Assembly: GCA_026418755.1 (NCBI GenBank)
Contig: JAOAAR010000096.1
Location: forward strand, 1 to 7,219
Direction: 5' to 3'
Origin: Planctomycetota bacterium
GTDB taxonomy: Bacteria; Planctomycetota; SKW154
DNA: 7,219 nt
Made by a program: the position numbers and the translations under genes. This document shows, one piece after another, positions 1 through 5,548 of the stretch. The notes under the pieces were generated by a model that worked only from the letters and a program-made list of their open reading frames with translations, was not told the DNA's origin and ran no database searches. Positions within the stretch are counted from its first letter, which is position 1; the number at the start of each line of letters is the position of its first letter.

Positions 1-2
1 GG

Positions 3-1283
3 GTGGGTGTTGGCTCGCTTGCCATTACTCTTGTTCTCTCTCTTTCCACAGGTTTGCGGTATTTTATTCGCCATCAGGTAGCCACTTTATCTGACCCGAA
101 GGTGGTACAGGTTTTTCCGCTGAAGCAGACTCCATTGGCGTTTGCCACTTCTGCGGTGCTGGGGAGGTTGGGGAAGCCACCTCGTAAGATTGCCGAGAGT
201 GGTGGGATGAATCCTGGGGCGTTCAATTTTCGTTATTTCACTCAGGAGGAGATTGAGTTTCTTCGGAAGATGCCTCATATTACCGAGGTTCGACCTGGAA
301 TTCTTGTTTTCGTTGACTGGATTGCTCTTGAGGGGAGTGAGGAGCGGTATGAGGTGGTCTGTATACCTGAGGGGGAGGGGTTCAGGATGGAGGTTGCGGT
401 GGGGCGGGGCTTCAGCGAAGATGCCGATGATGAGGTGGTTTTGAGTTACAAGTATCTGGAGGCGTTTGGGTTTAAGCGCCCTGAAGAGTTGTTGGGGAAG
501 AATGTGGTTTTGAGTGTTACCAAATGTCCTCTTACCATTAGGGAAGGGTGGGGAACGATTTTTGGAGGCATTTATGAGAGGTTTTTCAAGCGGAGGAGCA
601 AGCGAATCACTGTTAAAGTTGTCGGGCTTGCTCAACATTCACTTCTTTCTATGGTGGCGTTTATTCCTTACAAGTTGGGGCTTCAGATTGCACGCTACTT
701 TTTGGATGACCCATCTCTTCATAGTGGTGCGAAATTTGCTCTTGTTGCTAACATTGTTGTTGACGATGAAAAGAACATTTCGCGGGTTCGGAAGGCGATT
801 GAGGAGAGAGGGATGAGTTGTATCACTGTTGAGGACAGGTTGGGTTTTTTGTTGGGGATTTTCTTTATAGTTGAGGTGGGGCTTAGTGTTTTTGCGGGCA
901 TTGCGCTTTTAGTGGCGGCGCTTGGTATAACGAATACCCTTGTTTCGAGTGTTTATGAGAGGAGGCAGGAGATAGGCGTGATGAAGGCATTGGGATGCAG
1001 AAGTAAGGTGATTACGCGTCTTTTCTGTATGGAGGCGGTTCTGGTGGGTATTTTTGGTGGTTTTATTGGTTGTGTTGCTGCTTTTCTTTTGGCGAATGTT
1101 GCTGACACTCTTATAAATTTGACTTTTGCTGAAGGCTGGGGAGGTGTTTCGTTCTTTCTTTTTAGGTGGTGGCTTCCTTTTCTTTCTCTTCTTTTTTGTG
1201 CTGGTTGTGCTTTTCTTGCAGGTGCTTATCCTGCTCACCGTGCAGGGGTATTGGACCCGATTCGGGCTCTTCGAGAGGAGTGA
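3..1283 (+). CDS. FtsX/MacB-type ABC transporter permease (5'-truncated)
   Basis: This is the membrane subunit of an ABC transporter of the FtsX/MacB/LolC-E class, which moves lipids, lipoproteins, peptides or drugs across or out of the inner membrane. The 426 readable residues begin inside the first membrane helix (residues 1-22), so the GTG at base 3 is probably internal and the true start lies before the window. Residues about 25-275 form the large extracytoplasmic MacB-like core. Three hydrophobic segments follow, near 284-312, 341-368 and 388-409. Between the first two is the FtsX-domain signature GITNTL..SVYERR.EIGVMKALG (308-331), and the protein ends in the classic YPAHRAGVLDPIRALREE tail. 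The ATPase partner is not in the window and may lie upstream. Third codon positions favour T and G, opposite to all other genes here. The substrate cannot be told from sequence. Confidence 0.88.
   Translation: MGVGSLAITLVLSLSTGLRYFIRHQVATLSDPKVVQVFPLKQTPLAFATSAVLGRLGKPPRKIAESGGMNPGAFNFRYFTQEEIEFLRKMPHITEVRPGILVFVDWIALEGSEERYEVVCIPEGEGFRMEVAVGRGFSEDADDEVVLSYKYLEAFGFKRPEELLGKNVVLSVTKCPLTIREGWGTIFGGIYERFFKRRSKRITVKVVGLAQHSLLSMVAFIPYKLGLQIARYFLDDPSLHSGAKFALVANIVVDDEKNISRVRKAIEERGMSCITVEDRLGFLLGIFFIVEVGLSVFAGIALLVAALGITNTLVSSVYERRQEIGVMKALGCRSKVITRLFCMEAVLVGIFGGFIGCVAAFLLANVADTLINLTFAEGWGGVSFFLFRWWLPFLSLLFCAGCAFLAGAYPAHRAGVLDPIRALREE
1256..1277. terminator. Weak candidate structure at the convergent gene ends
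   Basis: Two small inverted repeats abut exactly, CCCGATTCGGG (1256-1266) and CTCTTCGAGAG (1267-1277), within the last codons of the ABC permease. A modest T-rich run (TATTTTA) follows on the + strand after the stop codon. With only 4 bases between the convergent stop codons, any terminator must overlap coding sequence. However, the stems are only 4 base pairs with three-base loops, and the sequence encodes the conserved DPIRALRE tail, so this may be coincidence. Confidence 0.2.
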
Positions 1284-1287
1284 TATT

Positions 1288-1626
1288 TTACTCTTCTGGT
1301 TCGAATTTATAGGGTTTTGTTACGGGAGATGCGGCGCAGAGGACTTTTGCTCCTTTTTTTCCAGCCTTTGAGGAATGGAGGATGTTCGACGCTACGGAGA
1401 CGACTCCGCCGACTCCCATTTTTTTCTTTTCTTTTCCTACTGTTTCTTCTACTTCTCCTTCGAGGACGAGAGAGATTTGCTCGTGCAGATGTCTATGGAG
1501 AGGGATGACAGCATCGGGTGCATACTCTATGATGCTCACGAGGGTGCTTTTCAAGTAGATGTGACGGATGAGGATTCCTGGGAGAATCTCTTCTCGTGGG
1601 ATGTCGCTCAGGTTTGAGAAGACCAT
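1288..1626 (-). CDS. Small single-domain cupin, downstream copy
   Basis: A 112-residue protein consisting of one cupin beta-barrel. The metal-binding motif 1 is visible as HRHLHEQ (H44, H46, H48, E49, Q50) followed by ISLVLEG, and H84 in NILHSS is the likely motif 2 histidine. The family binds a metal ion and includes isomerases, dioxygenases and small-molecule sensors; no substrate can be assigned. The motif 2 'PGD...P' pattern is altered to GVGGVVSVAS. The ATG is preceded by a strong AGGAGG site seven bases away. It is 72% identical (79 of 110 ungapped positions, my count) to the cupin encoded 36 bases upstream, so it is a tandem duplicate, probably cotranscribed with it and with pnp. It lacks the C-terminal tail of its twin. 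Its stop faces the ABC permease stop across 4 bases. Confidence 0.87.
   Translation of the reverse strand: MVFSNLSDIPREEILPGILIRHIYLKSTLVSIIEYAPDAVIPLHRHLHEQISLVLEGEVEETVGKEKKKMGVGGVVSVASNILHSSKAGKKGAKVLCAASPVTKPYKFEPEE
1310..1353. repeat. 44-base perfect direct repeat, copy 1 (downstream cupin)
   Basis: This stretch is identical base for base to 1718-1761 in the paralogous cupin gene. It encodes residues 92-105 (GAKVLCAASPVTKP) plus two bases of the next codon, so fourteen codons in a row have no synonymous difference. Elsewhere, codons for identical residues often differ between the two genes. It marks a recently homogenised segment of the tandem duplication. Confidence 0.95.
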
Positions 1627-1634
1627 TTTATAAC

Positions 1635-1658
1635 CTCCTAATTTGGACGATTTTTATC
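1635..1658 (-). repeat. Spacer copy of the pnp tail and ribosome binding site
   Basis: On the minus strand the inter-cupin spacer contains GATAAAAAT (1658-1650), nine unmatched bases, then TAGGAG (1640-1635). The end of pnp has the same two blocks without the interruption: GATAAAAAT (2058-2050) followed at once by TAGGAG (2049-2044). The likely explanation is that the cupin duplication unit began in the last codons of pnp, with nine bases added later. The blocks are short and A-rich, so chance is not excluded. Confidence 0.5.
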
Positions 1659-1662
1659 ATAT

Positions 1663-2037
1663 CTAATAATCTCCGCTTCTATCTCTATTATACACATCTG
1701 GTAAGGGCTCGAAGGTGTAGGGTTTTGTTACGGGAGATGCGGCGCAGAGGACTTTTGCTCCGTTTCTGCCTGCTTTTGAAGAATGAAGGACATCCGACCT
1801 TACAGAGGCGATTCCTCCTTTTCTCAGTCTCTTTTTCTCTTTGCCGATTGTTTCTTCTACGGTTCCTTCGAGGACGAGAGAGATCTGCTCGTGGGGGTGT
1901 CTGTGGGTTGGAATGGAGGCGTTTGGTGCGTACTCGATGATGGAGAGGAGAGTATTTTTCAGGTAGATATGGCGGACTCTTACTCCTGGAGTAACCTCTT
2001 CTGATGGCACATCATTCAGATGCGAGAAGGTTGTCAT
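1663..2037 (-). CDS. Small single-domain cupin, pnp-proximal copy
   Basis: A single-domain cupin, the paralogue of the next gene downstream. Motif 1 is HRHPHEQ (H45, H47, H49 and Q51, numbered from the start chosen here) followed by ISLVLEG; H85 in DVLHSS is the motif 2 histidine. I chose the ATG at 2037 (124 residues) over the in-frame ATG at 2043 because AGGAG at 2048-2044 touches the first ATG but sits six bases from the second. The shorter start also aligns with the twin's start to within one residue. After the shared FEP the protein has about a dozen extra residues, ending RSGDY. The ribosome binding site overlaps the pnp stop codon, so translation is probably coupled to pnp. Function is unknown beyond a likely metal-binding small-molecule or enzymatic role. 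Confidence 0.87.
   Translation of the reverse strand: MTTFSHLNDVPSEEVTPGVRVRHIYLKNTLLSIIEYAPNASIPTHRHPHEQISLVLEGTVEETIGKEKKRLRKGGIASVRSDVLHSSKAGRNGAKVLCAASPVTKPYTFEPLPDVYNRDRSGDY
1718..1761. repeat. 44-base perfect direct repeat, copy 2 (pnp-proximal cupin)
   Basis: Partner of 1310-1353, 408 bases away in the same orientation, in the equivalent position of the upstream cupin gene. Recombination between the two copies would delete the intervening 408 bases and leave a single hybrid cupin gene. Confidence 0.95.
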
Positions 2038-2043
2038 ACTCAT

Positions 2044-2048
2044 CTCCT
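2044..2048 (-). promoter_or_regulatory. Ribosome binding site overlapping the pnp stop codon
   Basis: On the minus strand AGGAG (2048-2044) begins inside the pnp stop codon TAG (2049-2047). It directly touches the first in-frame ATG of the cupin (2043), which is too close for initiation, but is six bases from the second ATG (2037). This decides the start in favour of 2037 and makes coupling of the cupin to pnp translation likely. Confidence 0.75.
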
Positions 2049-4257
2049 AATTTTTATCTTCTGTTTCGGGATAGGGTTTTCTGGGTCGTTCTAGGGGGCG
2101 TCTGTTGTTTGGAACTTTTTTGTTCTCTTGTTGTCGTTCTTGTCTTACTTCCACTTTCCATTCTTCAGGTTTTCCTAACTCTTTCAAGGCGAGGCGTCTG
2201 CTCAGTCGAGGTCTTTCCATATCGTCGAAGCCAATCACTTTTACGGGTATATAATCTCCGACTTTTACGAAATCCTCTATATTTCGGATGTAGCCGTCGC
2301 TTAGTTCTGATATATGGCACATTCCTTCGCGTCCGGGTGCTATTTCGAGGAGGACTCCGAATGATTTGATTTCTGTTACTTTGGCTGCGGCATAGAGGTT
2401 TCCTATTTCGACATCTGCCACGATAGCCTGGATTGCGCTTTTGGCGCGTTCGATTGCTTCTTCGGTTGGACCAGAGATGAGGACTTTTCCGTTTTCTTCT
2501 ATTTCGACTGTTGCGCCGCTATCGCTTTGAATCTTCTTAATGGTACGTCCTTGTGAGCCTATCACCATTCCAATCTTTTCTGGGTCAACCGAGATTTGGG
2601 CTATTTTTGGCGCATAGATGCTCACTGACTGGCGTGGGGAAGAGAGTCCGCTTAATGAAAGAATCTTTGTCACGATTTCTTTATTATTTTCGACGGCTTG
2701 GTTCATTGCTGTCTCTATTACATCGAGGGAGATTCCTGGTAGTTTTATGTCCAACTGGACTGCGGTGATTCCCATCTCGGTTGATGCGATTTTGAAGTCC
2801 ATATCTCCGAGATGGTCTTCCAGTCCGCATATATCTGATAGGGTTGTCCATTTGTCGTTTTCCATGACGAGTCCGATGGAGACGCCGCCGACAGGTCGTT
2901 TTAGTGGGACTCCTGCATCCATTAAGGAGAGGGTTCCGCCGCATACTGTTGCCATTGAGGTGGAGCCGTCAGACTCGAGGATGTCGCTCACAATCCGGAT
3001 AGTGTAAGGGAAATTTTCTTCATCTGGGAGGACGAAGGAGAGGGCGCGTTCAGCGAGGGCACCGTGGCCTATTTCGCGTCTTTTTGGTCCTGTTGCGACC
3101 CAGGTTTCTCCGACGCTGAAGCCGTGGAAGTTATAATGGAGCATAAATTTTTTGAAATACTCTGGTGGCAGACCGTCGATTAGTTGGGCATCTGTCAGAG
3201 TTCCCAGTGTGACGGTCACGAGAGCCTGGGTTTCTCCTTTTATAAACATTGCGGAGCCGTGTGTTCGAGGCAGGATTCCTACTTCTACATCGAGTGGTCT
3301 CAACTCCTTGGGGCTTCTTCCGTCTGCTCGTCTTCCCTCTTTCAGAATCGCTTCTCTCATCACGCGGCGTTCGATTTCATCGAATGCTTTTTTCAAGGAG
3401 TTCTTTGTTTCTTCGTCTTCCACTTTTCGCTCTTCGAGAATCTTTTCGAAGAGCGAGTTCAGTCCGTTGCGGCGCGCAAATTTTCCTTTTAGGAAATGGT
3501 TCTCTCTGATTTTTTCTTTATATTCTTTTTCTAACTCATTTATCAGGGTTTCGTCTTTCTCTGTGAGGGCATATTCTACGGGATGGATTTTCACTTTTTC
3601 AGCGAGGCGTTGCTGGGCATTGACCAGGGTTTTGAGAGGTTCCATTGCAAAGCGTACCGCTTCTATGAAGGCTTGAGGTGGCAGTTCGTTGCTCTCTCCT
3701 TCTATCATTACCACTTTGTCTTGTGTGCCGCAGACGATTAGGTCGAGGGAACTGGATTTGAGTTGGGTTCGTGTAGGATTTAAGACGAAGTGGTTGCCGA
3801 TGCGTCCTACTCGGACGCATCCGAGGGGGCCGGCGAAGGGGACGCCGGAGAGGAGGAGCGCGCAGGATGCTGCGTTTACTGCCAGGACATCGGGTTCGTT
3901 CTCTTGGTCGTATGAGAGGACGATGGAAGTGATGACTTCCTCGTTCAAGTATCCTTTTGGGAAGAGGGGGCGTATGGGGCGGTCGATAAGCCGCATTACC
4001 AGTATTTCTTGGGTGGTCGGGCGTCCTTCTCTCTTGAAGTATCCGCCGGGATACTTTCCTGCTGCATACATTTTTTCGCGGTAGTCGACTGTAAGAGAGA
4101 GGAAGCCTGCGTCAGGTTTCTCTTCTCCGTGGACATTTGCTGCAAAGACGACAGTATCGCCATATCTTACGAGAGCCGAGCCAGAAGCCTGTTTTGCTAC
4201 TTTTCCTGTCTCAAATCTGAATGTTCTTCCGGCCAGTAAGAACTCTACATATTCCAC
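2047..4257 (-). CDS. pnp: Polyribonucleotide nucleotidyltransferase (PNPase)
   Basis: PNPase degrades RNA 3' to 5' by phosphorolysis and acts as a trimer in the cytoplasm, often within an RNA degradosome. The 736 residues have the full domain order: RNase PH-like domain 1 (about 5-145, with the RNA-binding loop GGYFKREGRP at 71-80), an all-helical domain (about 235-310), catalytic RNase PH-like domain 2 (about 315-540), KH (about 550-612, GSQG loop at 567-570) and S1 (about 620-690). The EDHLGDMDFK block supplies D481, D487 and K489, matching the E. coli metal ligands D486, D492 and K494. SDGSTSM (429-435) matches the phosphate-binding serine region. A charged, probably disordered tail follows residue 700. 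The start is GTG: an in-frame stop lies upstream with no other start between, and a G-rich tract (GAGGGGGG) seven bases before it serves as a weak ribosome site. It follows rpsO by 68 bases. Confidence 0.98.
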   Translation of the reverse strand: MEYVEFLLAGRTFRFETGKVAKQASGSALVRYGDTVVFAANVHGEEKPDAGFLSLTVDYREKMYAAGKYPGGYFKREGRPTTQEILVMRLIDRPIRPLFPKGYLNEEVITSIVLSYDQENEPDVLAVNAASCALLLSGVPFAGPLGCVRVGRIGNHFVLNPTRTQLKSSSLDLIVCGTQDKVVMIEGESNELPPQAFIEAVRFAMEPLKTLVNAQQRLAEKVKIHPVEYALTEKDETLINELEKEYKEKIRENHFLKGKFARRNGLNSLFEKILEERKVEDEETKNSLKKAFDEIERRVMREAILKEGRRADGRSPKELRPLDVEVGILPRTHGSAMFIKGETQALVTVTLGTLTDAQLIDGLPPEYFKKFMLHYNFHGFSVGETWVATGPKRREIGHGALAERALSFVLPDEENFPYTIRIVSDILESDGSTSMATVCGGTLSLMDAGVPLKRPVGGVSIGLVMENDKWTTLSDICGLEDHLGDMDFKIASTEMGITAVQLDIKLPGISLDVIETAMNQAVENNKEIVTKILSLSGLSSPRQSVSIYAPKIAQISVDPEKIGMVIGSQGRTIKKIQSDSGATVEIEENGKVLISGPTEEAIERAKSAIQAIVADVEIGNLYAAAKVTEIKSFGVLLEIAPGREGMCHISELSDGYIRNIEDFVKVGDYIPVKVIGFDDMERPRLSRRLALKELGKPEEWKVEVRQERQQENKKVPNNRRPLERPRKPYPETEDKN

Positions 4258-4325
4258 TGATTTACCCCCCTCTGAAGAGACTATTCACTATTTTTTATCT
4301 CCTGTTTTTGTTTTCTGGTGTTTGG

Positions 4326-4592
4326 CTATTTACGCAGACCGAGCCGCTCGATGAGTGCGAGATACCTTGTTCTGTTCTTTTTGGCGAGGTACCTGAGGAG
4401 AGCGCTTCTTTTTCCGACCATCATAAGCAAGCCACGCCGTGAGCCGAAATCTTTTTTATGTTCTTTCAAATGTTCCGTTACTCTGTTGATTCGCTCAGTG
4501 AGAAGCGCTACCTGTACCTCTGCGCTGCCCGTATCAGAGGGGTGGGTGCAGAAATTTTTGATAACCTCCCTTTTCCGCTCTTTTGTGAGCAT
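4326..4592 (-). CDS. rpsO: Small ribosomal subunit protein S15 (uS15)
   Basis: S15 is a primary 16S rRNA-binding protein of the 30S subunit that organises the central domain and takes part in a bridge to the 50S subunit. The 88 residues are the standard family length. The hallmark blocks are present: DTGSAEVQVALLTERI (20-35), HLKEHKKDFGSRRGLL (41-56) and the C-terminal RYLALIERLGLRK. A GGAGG site lies nine bases before the ATG, and a good promoter lies just upstream. Placement directly before pnp is the widely conserved rpsO-pnp arrangement, in which the two genes are cotranscribed. In E. coli S15 represses its own translation through a leader pseudoknot; the predicted leader here is only about 27 bases, so I see no evidence for that mechanism. 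Confidence 0.98.
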   Translation of the reverse strand: MLTKERKREVIKNFCTHPSDTGSAEVQVALLTERINRVTEHLKEHKKDFGSRRGLLMMVGKRSALLRYLAKKNRTRYLALIERLGLRK

Positions 4593-4626
4593 ATTTTAGG
4601 ACCTCCATCATTTTATGTTTAGAGGA

Positions 4627-4655
4627 ATAATAACAGAAGAAGTTCTTTCTTTCAA
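4627..4655 (-). promoter_or_regulatory. Predicted sigma70-type promoter for rpsO-pnp-cupins
   Basis: Read on the minus strand, TTGAAA (4655-4650, 5 of 6 to consensus) is separated by exactly 17 bases from TATTAT (4632-4627, 5 of 6), and TGT before the -10 makes an extended TGn element. Transcription would begin around 4620, giving a leader of about 27 bases with GGAGG ahead of the rpsO ATG. This is the only convincing promoter between parA and pnp, so it likely drives the whole rpsO operon. Confidence 0.72.
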
Positions 4656-4776
4656 GAGAATAACTTTAAGAGGATGGCTGTTCTTTTTCTCGGTGGAATC
4701 GGTCTGGCGAATGGGAAAGGTTGGGCGGATATTTTAGGATTTATTGAGTGTTGATGGAAGGGGTTGGTGTGGCGCA

Positions 4777-5547
4777 TTAGGGGTTATTTTTGGAGAGAAT
4801 CTCTTCGGCGAGGGATTTGAAGTCTTGTGCGCCGTGGGAGAGAGGGTCGTATTCGAAGATGGTTTTGCCGAAGCCAGGTGCTTCAGCGAGTCTCACATTG
4901 TTTCTTATTGTTGTTTTGAAGAGGCGTTCGTTGAAGAAGTTGTTGAGATCTTGGAGGACTTCGCGGCTCAGGTTGGTTCGGGTGTCGACCATTGTGGCGA
5001 TTACGCCGCTTATACGGAGGGCGGGGTTGAGGCGTCTTTTGACCAGTGAGACGATTTCCATCAGTTTGGAGATTCCCTGAAGGGCGAAGAACTCTGTCTG
5101 CACTGCGAGGAAGATTTCGTCTACTGCGCAGAATGAGTTTATGGAGATGAGTCCGAGAGAGGGAGGGCAATCTATAAGGAGGAAGTCATAACTATTTTTG
5201 CTTGCGAAGGTGTCTATGGCGTTGCGGAGGATGAGTTCTCTTCCGACTGTATTTGCCAGTTCTACTTCTGCGCCTGATAAATCTATTGAGGAGGGGATGC
5301 AGTCGAGATTTTCTCTAATATTTTTGATGAGGACTTTTTCGATGGGGATTCCTGCTACGAGGACATCGTAGAGGGAGTTTTTGAGAGTATTGACATCTAC
5401 GCCGAGGTGGATTGAGGCGTTTGCTTGGGGGTCTGAGTCTATGAGGAGGATGTGTTTTCCTACTGCTGCGAGTGCTGCTGCGAGGTTGACGCAGCAGGTG
5501 GTTTTGCCTACTCCACCTTTTTGATTCGCGAACGCTATTCTTCTCAT
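4777..5547 (-). CDS. parA: ParA/Soj-family chromosome-partitioning ATPase
   Basis: A 256-residue ATPase of the ParA/Soj/MinD group. The deviant Walker A motif is NQKGGVGKTT (8-17, signature lysine K10 and catalytic lysine K15), the switch motif is DSDPQAN (37-43), and Walker B is IDCPPSLG (125-132, D126). The C-terminal RLAEAPGFGKTI block is typical of Soj rather than MinD, and there is no obvious C-terminal amphipathic MinD-type helix. ParA proteins bind DNA non-specifically as ATP dimers and segregate chromosomes, plasmids or other cargo with a ParB-type partner. No parB follows; the next gene is rpsO. Its ATG lies one base after the stop of the HEAT-VWA gene (TAA, A, ATG), with only a weak AGGA about ten bases upstream, so translation is probably coupled. 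It could serve the chromosome or a different cargo. Confidence 0.93.
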   Translation of the reverse strand: MRRIAFANQKGGVGKTTCCVNLAAALAAVGKHILLIDSDPQANASIHLGVDVNTLKNSLYDVLVAGIPIEKVLIKNIRENLDCIPSSIDLSGAEVELANTVGRELILRNAIDTFASKNSYDFLLIDCPPSLGLISINSFCAVDEIFLAVQTEFFALQGISKLMEIVSLVKRRLNPALRISGVIATMVDTRTNLSREVLQDLNNFFNERLFKTTIRNNVRLAEAPGFGKTIFEYDPLSHGAQDFKSLAEEILSKNNP

Positions 5548-5548
5548 T

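Noticed and set aside
3..5. GTG at the window edge as the true start of the ABC permease
   Set aside because: The frame starts inside the first membrane helix, where family members have an N-terminal cytoplasmic stretch and more helix, and no ribosome site can be seen. The gene most likely continues outside the window.
87..638. 183-codon open frame on the minus strand inside the ABC permease
   Set aside because: The opposite strand encodes a coherent MacB/FtsX permease. The antisense translation is low-complexity, rich in P, N, L and R.
1628..1660. Ten-codon minus-strand frame in the cupin spacer ending one base before the downstream cupin ATG
   Set aside because: It has no ribosome binding site of its own, and the stretch is better explained as a relic of the pnp tail plus the cupin's AGGAGG.
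3152..3676. 174-codon open frame on the + strand inside pnp
   Set aside because: It is antisense to the helical and catalytic domains of a clearly intact PNPase, and its serine/arginine-rich translation resembles no protein family. It is a by-product of the strand composition.
4591..4739. Eleven-base direct repeat ATATTTTAGGA at 4591-4601 and 4729-4739 flanking the rpsO promoter gap
   Set aside because: Short and AT-rich. One copy spans the rpsO start codon, and no further copies or symmetry suggest an operator.
4656..4776. Search for a parA terminator or small RNA in the gap upstream of rpsO
   Set aside because: I could find no stem of useful length followed by a U-run on the minus strand, only the direct repeat ACCG. 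Read-through into rpsO remains possible.
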